A stretch of DNA of 10,744 nt from Willaertia magna (lineage: Eukaryota; Heterolobosea; Eutetramitea; Acrasida; Naegleriidae): positions 1 through 10,744 of the forward strand of contig CADWAF010002807.1 of assembly GCA_902984215.1 (NCBI GenBank), read 5' to 3'. Positions 1-8,179 of the stretch are shown here, piece after piece. Position numbers and translations under genes: made by a program. Every line of letters starts with the position of its first letter. Position 1 is the first letter of the stretch. The notes beneath the pieces were generated by a model that was not told the origin of the DNA, searched no databases, and saw only the letters and a list, made by a program, of their open reading frames with translations.

Positions 1-65
1 GAGGTTGAAAATATTGTAAGCATTCACTTGTTGAATCTCAATCTTGTGTTGAAAAATTTTGTAAA

Positions 66-142
66 TCACTTAAATATTTTAAATATGTATCTTGTACTTT
101 AAAATTTTGAAACATGTAATCCTTTATTTCACTTAAATATTT
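66..142. repeat. 14-bp direct repeat pair, 63 bp apart
   Basis: TCACTTAAATATTT is present at 66-79 and again at 129-142. The spacing of 63 bp is a multiple of three (21 codons). A shorter match, TCACTT, at 24-29 is 42 bp before the first copy. The multiples of 21 bp would suit a decayed protein-coding repeat, but this is inference from three points only. Confidence 0.6.
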
Positions 143-155
143 AGCAATTTGTGAG

Positions 156-204
156 AAAATCTCTGTGTAGAGAACCTTTCATCTTTACAATTCACAGAGA
201 TTTT
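156..204. terminator. 12-bp inverted repeat hairpin beside a polyA signal
   Basis: AAAATCTCTGTG at 156-167 is perfectly complementary to CACAGAGATTTT at 193-204, leaving a 25-nt loop. On the minus strand the hairpin begins 25 nt past the stop of the 165-aa gene. Its first arm overlaps an AATAAA hexamer (TTTATT on the plus strand at 202-207). It probably lies in the 3' UTR or at the cleavage region of that gene. A role in 3'-end formation or RNA stability is inferred; the pairing itself is seen. Confidence 0.5.
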
Positions 205-207
205 ATT
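202..207 (-). terminator. AATAAA polyadenylation signal of the 165-aa gene
   Basis: The minus strand reads AATAAA here, 22 nt past the TAG stop at 232-230. This is the canonical eukaryotic cleavage and polyadenylation hexamer at a suitable distance. Four of the six genes in the window have such a hexamer within about 25 nt of the stop. Confidence 0.5.
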
Positions 208-229
208 GAAGTGTGCGTTTTAATAAAAG

Positions 230-727
230 CTAATCTTCATCTTCTATCCAAACATAACCAAAAGTATTTTCACTAACTGCCAGTACTCCCCTATCGAATG
301 TTGCTTCAGTAATATTTGTACTAGATTGCAATTTTAACTCGTTAAAATAACCATTAGTATAAAAAAAAGTTATTTTATCACCAAAACATTCCACAAAAGA
401 TTGAGCTAACGATAAAGATCTTTGAGATGATTTTAACACTACTCGATAAGCTAAATCATAACTATAGATAGTTTGAATAATTTTAATAGCAATTTGTTGG
501 TCAATTAATTCCAATTCATTTCCATCTTCTGTATAATCTTCATTTTCATCATCGCCGGCGGTATCATTGTTATTATTGAAAATTGGTTGCGGCAAAGTTG
601 TGAAGTATTTAAATTTTCTTTGTAAATGATTTATTACATCTGGCCATTCATCATATCCTCCAAAATAACAATGAACTTTTCCGCATGATCGACAACTCTC
701 TAGGGTATTTACAACTGTTGAAAACAT
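230..727 (-). CDS. Unrecognised 165-aa acidic protein with N-terminal Cys/His cluster
   Basis: I do not recognise the family. The start Met (ATG at 727-725) follows a run of eight A residues, the same context as every other start in the window, and the stop is TAG. Residues 12-20 hold a C-x2-C-x3-H-C cluster (C12, C15, H19, C20), which could bind zinc, although the usual second CxxC pair is missing; the only further Cys is C114. Residues 51-73 are a low-complexity linker starting NNNN and then rich in Asp/Glu. Residues 74-165 look like a folded alpha/beta domain with alternating hydrophobic strands, ending in an acidic WIEDED tail. There is no signal peptide or membrane segment. It is transcribed divergently from exportin-7 and may be a lineage-restricted gene. 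An additional exon cannot be excluded. Confidence 0.6.
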   Translation of the reverse strand: MFSTVVNTLESCRSCGKVHCYFGGYDEWPDVINHLQRKFKYFTTLPQPIFNNNNDTAGDDENEDYTEDGNELELIDQQIAIKIIQTIYSYDLAYRVVLKSSQRSLSLAQSFVECFGDKITFFYTNGYFNELKLQSSTNITEATFDRGVLAVSENTFGYVWIEDED

Positions 728-1003
728 TTTTTTTTGTGACCTTTAATAAATTACAATGCATTAATGTCTGTGTGTTTAACAACATTACATATTTCATACT
801 TGTAAAAACATTAATAAAACACTAACAAAAAGTAAATGTTGACCAACTTATTACTGCCCAATACACTATTGTGTTTTTTTACCTTAAAATTTTTGAATGT
901 GTGAACAATAAATTTAGACCCATGAATTCCTTTTGGCGGAATACACAATAAAATGGAAATCTTAATCTCCCGCCAACTTAGATTTTAAAAAAAATTAGAA
1001 AAA
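728..1003. promoter_or_regulatory. Divergent promoter region between the 165-aa gene and exportin-7
   Basis: This 276-bp spacer separates two outward-facing start codons, so it must hold both promoters. It is AT-rich but contains two GC islands, both in the 75 bp before exportin-7: TTTTGGCGGAA at 931-941 and TCCCGCCAA at 968-976. A small palindrome, CAATACACTATTG, sits around 859-871. The left edge is the A-run leader of the minus-strand gene. No clear TATA box can be separated from the AT background, and I see no RNA gene here. Confidence 0.6.
931..976. promoter_or_regulatory. Pair of inverted E2F-like sites upstream of exportin-7
   Basis: TTGGCGG at 933-939, within TTTTGGCGGAA, and its exact reverse complement CCGCCAA at 970-976, within TCCCGCCAA, are separated by 30 bp. 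Both fit the E2F/DP core (TTTSSCGC and TTSSCGGGAA-type sites) known from animals, plants and amoebae. They lie 28-73 bp before the exportin-7 ATG and stand out against AT-rich surroundings. Binding is inferred from the motif alone. Confidence 0.45.
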
Positions 1004-4000
1004 ATGAATGAGAATGATCTTAGAAAGTTCGAGCAACTCTCGGAAGCGATATATGGACCAAATGATAATGATAGAAAGGAAGCTGAAAGGCAATTATCAA
1101 TGTTTCAAAAATTAGATAATTATCCAAAATTATTATTAATTCTTGATAAAAGTACTAATTCTCAAGCTTTATTTTTTGCATCAACACAAATAACAAAAAT
1201 AATAACAAATCATTGGAATACCATTAATAATGACAAAAAAACAGATTTAAGTAAGTATTAATAATTAATTTATTCATTAATTTATATTTTTAGGAAATTA
1301 TCTTATTACTTATCTTGCAAAGAATGCCTATAATATTCCAAAATTTGTTTTATTATCATTTTTACAATTAATAGGTAGAATAACAAAGTTAGGATGGTTA
1401 GAAGATCAAAATACTCGTGATCTTCCAGATTTAATTAAAAAATATTTTATTCAAGTAAATAACCCGCAATTATCAGTTGTTGGATTAACAATGTTAAATA
1501 ATATTATTCAAGAAATGAATACCTTAACAACAAGAAAAAGTTTAACTCAACATCGTAAAATTGCTGTTTCTTTTAGAGATTTAGCTTTAAGAGGAATTTT
1601 TGAAACATCATTATCTACTTTAAAAGATATTTTAAGAAATATTAATGGTACAGGTTTAAGTATTGGAAATAATTTAAATCAACAAAATGAAACTCTTTGT
1701 GATGAATCTTTAGAGCTAGCTTTAAGCGCTTTGAGGTTTGACTTTGTCGGTATTTTTCCAGATGAATCTACGGAAGATATAGGAACTATACAGATACCAT
1801 CTGCTTGGAGACCTTTATTTGAAGAATCTGATACTTTAGAGTTATTTTGGAATTTATATGCATGTTTGAAAACGCCAAAATTATTAAAGAATATTTTACA
1901 AATTTTAGTTTTATTATGTAGTATAAGAAGATCCTTATTTACTGGAGACGAGGAACGTAAACAATTTCTTTCTAAATTTATTGATGGAATGTCTAATGTA
2001 TTAAAATTAAGACATGGTTTGAATGACCAAGATACTTATCATGAATTCTGTAGATTATTAGCTAGAATTAAATCTAACTTCCAATTAAATGAGTTTGTTG
2101 CATGTAAAAATTATGTTCAATGGTTAGATTTATCTGCTACCTTTTCTACTGAAAGTTTTAAATCGTTAGAATGGTCACATCAAGCTATATATTATATCTT
2201 AAATTTATGGTCAAGACTAGTTGCTTCTAAACCTTACTTGAAATCTGAACATGAAAGTTATTTAGAGAAATATGTTCCAGAAATTTGTAAACAATATATT
2301 ATTTCAAGATTGGAGTATGCTAGAGCTTGTGCCTTAGATGATTGTATGGATAATCCATTGGACCACAAAGAAAATTTAGATGAACAATTAGATGCTATCC
2401 CTCAATTAATACATTTTGATTACAAAATTTCAGGTCAACAACTGTATGAATTATTTGATCCTGTCTTAATTATGTATCAAGAATGTATTAATAATGGAGT
2501 TGCGTCTATCGAACTTTTAAGAGAAATAGAACTAAAATTAACATGGTTAACTTACATTATAGGATCCGTTATTGGTAAAAGATTTGTTAGCTCAGTTTCT
2601 ACAGAGGAAGCAGAAATTATGGATGCTAACCTATCTGCCAGGATATTAAAAATTATACCATTTTTAGATAATAGACTCAAAAGATATGCTCATTATAGTT
2701 ATATAAATGATGAAGGATTACATCACTTAGAGTTTGCTTTATTATTCTTTATGAAGAACTTTAAAAAAGCATATTTAGGCGACAGCATGTCAAATCCAAC
2801 TGCTTCTAAGGTATTTACAAGATTAAATGAATTATTAAGTATCGGTGACCAACTTCCATTACTTAATATATTTATTGGAAAAATAGCATCAAATTTAAAG
2901 ATATGGGCCAGAAATGATGCCATTGTAACTGAAACTATGTTACTTTTTGATGATATAGCATCTGGCTATTCAAGTAGTAAATTGGCTTCTAAATTGGATG
3001 CAACAAAATATTTACTTACCAACCATGGTCCAGAAAATTTTCCTTTCCTCAACGAAATTACAAATTTAAGACAAAGAACCGCTTTTTATCGTACTTTATG
3101 TAAATTGCTTTTCTTACAAAATTATTCAGAGGATGACTTTTTAGCATTTATTAAACCATTGGAAGTAATTAGTGATAAATTGAGCTCAATTAATAACCCA
3201 GAACAATTTAAACAAGATAGTGTAAAGAATGCATTAATTGGGTGGTGTAGAGATTTGAGAGGCGTTGTAGTAGGATGTACAAATAAGAGAACTTATACAT
3301 TTTTCTTTGACTGGTTTTTCGATAAGTATAGTGGTATTCTAGAAAAAGCAGCTCAAGTATGGTATGATAATCAATTTGTTATGAACTCTTTATTGAAATT
3401 CCTTTCAGACTTTGTTCTTAATAAGAATCAAAGAATTGCGTTTAGTTATAGCTCACCTCATGGTATTTTGATGTTCAAAAAAACTAGTTCAATATTAACA
3501 AATTATGGTCAACGTCTAAATAACGTTCCAATTAGAAAAGAACCATATGAAGAGAAGTATAAGGGAATTTGTACCTCTATGAATATTCTCTCTAGATGCT
3601 TAGCTGGAAAGTATTGTAATTTTGGAGTGTTTGAATTGTATAATGACCCAGCATTAAATGATGTTTTAAATACAGTAATGCGATTGGCACTTGGAATTCC
3701 ATTAAGTGAAATATTGGCATATCCTAAACTAATGAAAGCATACTATGGCTTAATGGAAATACTATTCCAAGAACATACGCAAACCATTATTAAATTTGAA
3801 ACGCCAGTCTTTTTACAAATTTTGCATTCATTAGAGGAAGGTGTAGGATTAGAGGACTTAAGTTTATCTTCACAAGTTTGTTCTTGCTTAGATAATTTGT
3901 TTACTTTTTATTACTACCAAGCTAAAAAGAATACTCAAGATGCCCAAGTCTTAATGAATCATTTGAAGCAAAATGAATCTGTGATTCCTAACATGTTGAC

Positions 4001-4277
4001 ACAATTCTTCCGTATTATTATGTTTGAGGAATGTGGTAATCAATGGAGTTTATCAAGGACTATGTTAGTTTTAATAGTTTTAAATCCTGGTTTCTTTGAA
4101 GATTTAAAACAAAGAATTATTGCTTCAATAGGTACAGACCAAGAAAGAGCTTTGAAAATCACAGAAGCCTTTGACAAATTAATGGAAGGAGTAGACATGA
4201 ATTTAGAATCTAAAGCACGTGACAAATTTACTGGAAATTTAATTACTTTCAGACAAGATGTTAGAAACTTCCTTTAA
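1004..4277 (+). CDS. XPO7: Exportin-7 (importin-beta family nuclear transport receptor), two exons
   Basis: Exportin-7 (RanBP16) is a Ran-GTP-dependent karyopherin that carries folded proteins through the nuclear pore. Exon 1 is 1004-1250 and exon 2 is 1294-4277; splicing gives 1076 aa, against about 1087 in the human protein. The importin-beta N-terminal region covers about residues 20-90 (AERQLSMFQ, then the QALFFASTQITKII helix). HEAT-repeat helices follow to the end. Conserved exportin-7 blocks are easy to see: LTQHRKIAVSFRDLALR, PSAWRPLF, the block ending YHEFCRLLARIKSNFQL, TWLTYIIGSVIG, NALIGWCRDLRGVV, GVFELYNDPAL, and NQWSLSRTMLVLIVLNP near the C terminus. The splice restores RNYLITYL, matching RNYVLNYLA of the human protein. 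The ATG follows an A5 run and is the only start giving the N-terminal domain. The 3' end faces the isomerase gene 17 bp away. Confidence 0.96.
1251..1293 (+). other. XPO7: 43-nt spliceosomal intron in XPO7
   Basis: The intron begins GTAAGT, the perfect metazoan-like 5' splice consensus, and ends TTTTTAG. It is phase 1, splitting an Arg codon (A|GG) at residue 83. It contains only about four G or C bases. Removing it joins two frames that are each clearly exportin-7, at the place where the human protein reads DIRNY. CATTAATT at 1275-1282 could hold the branch point. Confidence 0.93.
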
Positions 4278-4293
4278 TTCAAAAATATAAAAA

Positions 4294-4299
4294 TTTATT
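4294..4299 (-). terminator. AATAAA hexamer overlapping the IDI stop codon
   Basis: On the minus strand the last sense codon, GAA, and the stop TAA run into AATAAA (TTTATT on the plus strand). If this is the working polyadenylation signal, cleavage 10-30 nt later would fall in the 17-bp spacer or inside the last exportin-7 codons. Confidence 0.45.
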
Positions 4300-5056
4300 C
4301 TAAGACTGTAACACTTTGTTCATCTCTACATGCAATAACATTCTTCCAATCTTTTGTTTCACTCTTTAAATCTTCTTGTAAAGCTTTCCACCAACCAAAA
4401 ATGAATCTTTTACAAATTCTCTCAAACCATGGAGTAATTTCAATTTTTAATTCTTCTTTCTTTTCAATCATTTCTCTTAATTCTTCCATTGTAACAAATT
4501 TAATTGCTTTAATTTCATTTCTATTCATTAAATCTTCTCTAACTAATTCTTTTTCTTCATTTTCATCATTTAAAATATAAAATAAACAATAATCTACTTC
4601 ATGTTCACCCCATTGAGTATTTGAAGGTGCTTTATATAAAATTCTAGTTAAATAAATAAAACGGTCAATATCAATCTTTTCACTAGGAATACCAATTTCA
4701 TGTTCTAATTTTCTCTTAGCGGCTAATTTAACTCCTTGTACTCCATTTTTCTCTTCTTCTATTCCAGCTAATGGATGAGAACAACATGTATTTGTCCAAT
4801 AATCTGGGAATGTAATTTTTTCACTAGCTCTTTGTTGTAATAAAAGTTCTCCTTTTGTGTTAAAAAGAAAAACGGAAAATGCTCTATGTAAATATGGTGA
4901 TTTATCATCTCCCTTTACAGAATCAATATTAGTCCATATATGACTTTCTTTTTTACTTGCTCTTCCTTTAATTTCATCTTGTTCGGTAACTAAAATACAG
5001 TCTTCAATATCCATTAATTGTAATTGAGTGGTATCTAGAGTTGTTGATTCTGCCAT
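4295..5056 (-). CDS. IDI1: Isopentenyl-diphosphate delta-isomerase, type I
   Basis: This enzyme interconverts isopentenyl and dimethylallyl diphosphate, the entry step to prenyl lipids, sterols, dolichol and quinone tails. The 253-aa protein is a single-exon Nudix-fold type I isomerase. LHRAFSVFLFN (56-66) carries a metal-binding His. The block TNTCCSHPL (88-96) carries the catalytic Cys, C92 by homology. GVKLAAKRKLEHEIGIP (108-124) is the degenerate Nudix box. WGEHEVDY (149-156) carries the metal and catalytic Glu residues E151 and E153. Trp and Phe residues near 210-223 close the active site. There is no targeting peptide, and the C terminus (VLE) lacks the peroxisomal signal-like end of human IDI1, so a cytosolic enzyme is likely. 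The start follows an A7 run; Met15 is a less likely alternative. It is divergent from alanyl-tRNA synthetase and convergent with exportin-7. Confidence 0.97.
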   Translation of the reverse strand: MAESTTLDTTQLQLMDIEDCILVTEQDEIKGRASKKESHIWTNIDSVKGDDKSPYLHRAFSVFLFNTKGELLLQQRASEKITFPDYWTNTCCSHPLAGIEEEKNGVQGVKLAAKRKLEHEIGIPSEKIDIDRFIYLTRILYKAPSNTQWGEHEVDYCLFYILNDENEEKELVREDLMNRNEIKAIKFVTMEELREMIEKKEELKIEITPWFERICKRFIFGWWKALQEDLKSETKDWKNVIACRDEQSVTVLE

Positions 5057-5212
5057 TTTTTTTCACACTTTCCCTTCCACTTTATTTCCCAGCATTCATT
5101 TTAGCGGGACTTGAAACGGTAAGCGAAAAGTCTTTGAGGTTACAAAATTTGTAATCAGAAATATCTAGGTCGTTTTCCATATGAAATCTTAAGCCCAGAA
5201 ACATCAAAAAAA
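5057..5212. promoter_or_regulatory. Divergent promoter between IDI and AlaRS
   Basis: This 156-bp spacer lies between two outward-facing ATGs and must serve both genes. Both edges are A-runs on the coding strand (7 nt each). The interior is less AT-rich than the introns and includes TTTTAGCGGGA at 5099-5109 and GCGAAAA at 5123-5129, which are weak E2F-like matches. No TATA element is clear. Confidence 0.55.
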
Positions 5213-8126
5213 ATGAGCCAAGAAAACCAAGAAAAAATGTTACGTTGGTCATGTTATAAAGTTAGAGAAACTTTTATTAATTATTTCGTTAAACAAAAGA
5301 ACCACGTATTTGTACCAAGTTCTTCTGTTATTCCTCATGAAGATCCTACTTTATTATTTACCAATGCTGGGTAGGTATTTCTTTTTTAATTTAAAACTTA
5401 CATTAATTAGTATGAATCAATTTAAATCTATTTTCCTCGGTCAAGCACCACCTGAAAGTCCATTAAGTAAATTAAAAAGTGCAGCAAACTCTCAAAAATG
5501 TATTCGTGCTGGAGGTAAACATAATGACTTGGATGATGTCGGAAAAGATACTTACCATCATACATTCTTTGAAATGTTAGGAAATTGGTCATTTGGTGAC
5601 TATTTCAAAAAAGAAGCAATTGATTATGCTTGGGAATTATTAACTGAAGTATATGGATTAGAAAAGGATAGACTTTATGTAACATATTTTGGAGGAAATG
5701 AACAAATGGGATTAAAACCAGATCTTGAAGCAAAAGAACTATGGGGAAAGTATTTACCAGAAAGTAGAATCTTACCTGGAAGTATGAAAGATAACTTTTG
5801 GGAAATGGGTGAAACAGGTCCTTGTGGTCCATGTTCAGAAATACATTTTGATAGAATTGGAGGTAGAGATGCAGCTCATTTAGTGAATCAAGATGATCCA
5901 AATGTTTTGGAGATTTGGAATTTAGTTTTTATGGAATTTAATAGAAAAGAAGATCAATCTTTAGAATATTTACCTGCAAAACATGTAGATACTGGTATGG
6001 GATTAGAACGTTTAGTTTCAATTCTTCAAACAAAGATGTCTAATTATGATACTGATATCTTTACTCCTATTTTTGATGCAATACAAAAAGAGACTGGATG
6101 TAGATCATATACTGGTAAGATTGGAAATGAAGATGTAGATCATATTGATACTGCATATAGAGTTATTGCTGACCATATTAGAACATTAGTTATTGCTTTA
6201 TCTGATGGTGGTTTCCCTGATAACAGTGGTAGAGGTTATGTTTTAAGAAGAATTGTTAGACGTGCTGTACGTTTCGGAGAATTTTTAAATGCTAAGAAAG
6301 GCTTTATGAGTAGATTAGTTGATATTGTTGTTGAACAAATGGGAACATTCTTTACTGAATTGAAGAAAAATCCACAAAAAGTTAGAGAAATTATTTTATA
6401 TGAAGAAGAATTATTTGCAAAGACTTTAAGAGTTGGTTTAAAGTTCTTTACTAAAGTTGCTGATAAATGTAAAGAACAAAAGAAGACTGAAGTTTCTGGA
6501 GCTGATGCATTTAAATTATATGCAACTTATGGTTTCCCACTTGATTTAACTGTTATTATGGCAACTGAACAAGGATTAGTTGTTGACACTACTGGTTATC
6601 ATAAGGCAATGGAAAACCATCAATTATTATCTGAAGGTCAAAAGAAAGAATTACAAGAATTAAAGTTAGGTGTTACTGAAACTGATAAATTACAAAATGA
6701 ATTGAAAATACCATCTACTCAAGATGAACTTAAATATACTTGGGAAACTTTAAAGGCAAAGATTGTTTCTATTTATACTGAAAATGGTTTTGTTGATAAG
6801 ATTGATTCTGAATGTACTGATGTTACTGTTGGTATTGTTTTAGATCAAACTAACTTTTATGCTGAAGGTGGTGGTCAAGCTCCAGATAATGGTGTTTTAA
6901 CATTTGATGGTGTTGAATTGAAGGTTGTTGACGTTCAAAAATTCGCTGGATATATTTTACATATTGTAAATGTTAGTGAATCTAAGATTGAAAAGGATGT
7001 TAAGGTTGGAGAAGAAGTTGTATGTAATGTTGATTATGAAAGACGTGCTCCAATTGCTGCAAATCACACTACTACTCACATGCTTAATTATGCTTTAAGA
7101 AAGGTATTTGGACAAGATTGTGACCAACAAGGTTCAATTGTTAAAGAAGATGAATTAAGTTTCGATTATACTCTTGCAAAAGCACCACAACTATCTCAAT
7201 TAAAAGAAGTTGAACAACTTGTAAATGATTTAATTAAGAGAGATGAAAAGGTTTACTCTAAAGTTCAAGTAAGAGATGTTGCTTATCAAATTTCTGGTTT
7301 ACGTGCAATGTTTGGTGCAAACTATGGTGAACAAGTTAGGGTTGTCAGTATTGGTGAAGATTCTGATGAAATATTAAAAGACACTAAGAGTGACAAGTGG
7401 CACTTAATTAGTGTTGAATTCTGTGGTGGTACTCACTTAACATCAACATCACAAGCAGAACAATTCGTAATTGTTTCAGATAAAAGTATTTCTGCAGGTA
7501 AGAGAAGAATTATTGGTTATACAAAACAATCAGCAAAGAATGCTCTTGCTTTATCTGATCAATTTAGAAAGAAGTTAGATGAATTAGATAAATTATCTGA
7601 TGAATTATATTGTCCTCGTTATTATGAATTAAATTCCGAATTAGATAAATTAGTTGGTGTTCCAATGCTTGATAAGAAAGAATTTGAAGATAGATTAAAT
7701 ACATGTTATCAAAAAGTAAGAAAGATTCAACAAGCACAAAAGAAGGATGACGTTGAAAGAGCAAATCTTGTTATTAAAGAAATTAAACAACAAATACAAA
7801 ATGAACAACTTAAATATTTAGTTAGACAACTTGAAGATAATAGTGATCAAAAGTTTGTTAAGAAAGTAATTGATTCTATTACAAATATTCCAGTTTTATT
7901 ATGTGCAGCTGAATTAGAGAAATCAAATGTTGTATTTATTGCTTCAGTTCCAACTGAATTTACATCCAAGTTATCTGCATCTAAATGGATACAAGATGTT
8001 TCTTCAGTTTGTGGAGGAAAAGGTGGTGGTAAACCAATCTTTGCACAAGGTAGAGGTGGTGATGTATCTAAAGTGAAAGAAGCTGTTAAATTAGCTCAAG
8101 AAATGGCAGAAAAATCATTCCTTTAA
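5213..8126 (+). CDS. AARS1: Alanyl-tRNA synthetase, cytosolic type, two exons
   Basis: The enzyme charges tRNA-Ala and hydrolyses mischarged Ser/Gly-tRNA-Ala. Exon 1 is 5213-5370 (52 codons and two bases) and exon 2 is 5411-8126; the product is 957 aa, against 968 in human AARS1. Exon 1 encodes the start of the class II core, ending in [10 protein letters not shown]. Exon 2 continues with [11 protein letters not shown], motif 2 around R85-K120 ([13 protein letters not shown]), [13 protein letters not shown], and motif 3 [10 protein letters not shown] at 245-254. The editing domain zinc ligands are H605-x3-H609 and CGGTH at 724-728 (C724, H728). The C-terminal domain has GGKGGGKP near 921-928 and the AQGRGGD motif. 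The first ATG follows an A7 run. There is no mitochondrial presequence, although alternative isoforms cannot be judged. SSU72 follows 53 bp downstream on the same strand. Confidence 0.97.
5371..5410 (+). other. AARS1: 40-nt spliceosomal intron in AlaRS
   Basis: The intron begins GTAGGT and ends ATTAG. It is phase 2, splitting a Gly codon (GG|T) in the nearly invariant TNAGMNQF block, so the joined protein is exactly the family consensus. It adds one of two cases in the window of a very short intron close to the 5' end. It shares the octamer CATTAATT (5401-5408) with the exportin-7 intron, but here it touches the 3' splice site, so it is unlikely to be the branch point. Confidence 0.95.
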
Positions 8127-8179
8127 TTTAATAAAGTTATTTTTGTAAAAACAGGTTCAATTATTTATTTAAAAAAAAA
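8127..8179 (+). promoter_or_regulatory. 53-bp spacer carrying AlaRS 3' end and SSU72 5' region
   Basis: Only 53 bp separate the AlaRS stop from the SSU72 ATG on the same strand. AATAAA lies at 8130-8135, four bases after the stop. A T-rich tract follows, then ACAG at 8151-8154, and finally an A9 run that abuts the ATG. Either the SSU72 promoter sits inside the AlaRS 3' coding end, or the two share a transcript. The sequence alone does not decide. Confidence 0.5.
8130..8135 (+). terminator. AATAAA polyadenylation signal of AlaRS
   Basis: AATAAA begins three bases after the TAA stop. It is the only canonical hexamer in the 53-bp spacer, and cleavage 10-30 nt on would just fit before the SSU72 ATG. 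Confidence 0.55.

Larger units (their letters stand above)
1..229. other. Gene-free left flank with degenerate AT-rich repeats
   Basis: No complete gene is supported here. A 14-bp sequence, TCACTTAAATATTT, occurs identically at 66-79 and 129-142, exactly 63 bp apart. Looser versions of a TTGAAA...GTAA...TCACTT pattern start near 5, 49 and 106. The minus strand is open for 46 codons (178 down to 41, stop TGA at 40-38) and reads as Lys/Tyr/Leu-rich protein without a start Met near its beginning. The plus strand is also open from base 1 to a TAA at 100-102. Either could be a gene tail or relic, but AT-rich repeats can give such frames by chance. The right part (193-229) is the 3' flank of the neighbouring minus-strand gene. 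Confidence 0.5.

Noticed and set aside
953..988. A 12-codon upstream reading frame before XPO7
   Set aside because: It overlaps the second E2F-like site, so it probably lies upstream of transcription start. It has no A-run leader and no sign of conservation that I can test.
1491..1493. Met at 1491 as the start of exportin-7
   Set aside because: The in-frame sequence upstream from 1294 is clearly conserved exportin-7 and joins exon 1 through a good GT-AG intron.
5310..5411. An ATG at 5310 opening a continuous frame into alanyl-tRNA synthetase
   Set aside because: The first 34 residues are intron plus out-of-frame exon 1. Starting at 5213 and removing 5371-5410 gives the conserved N terminus and LLFTNAGMNQF.
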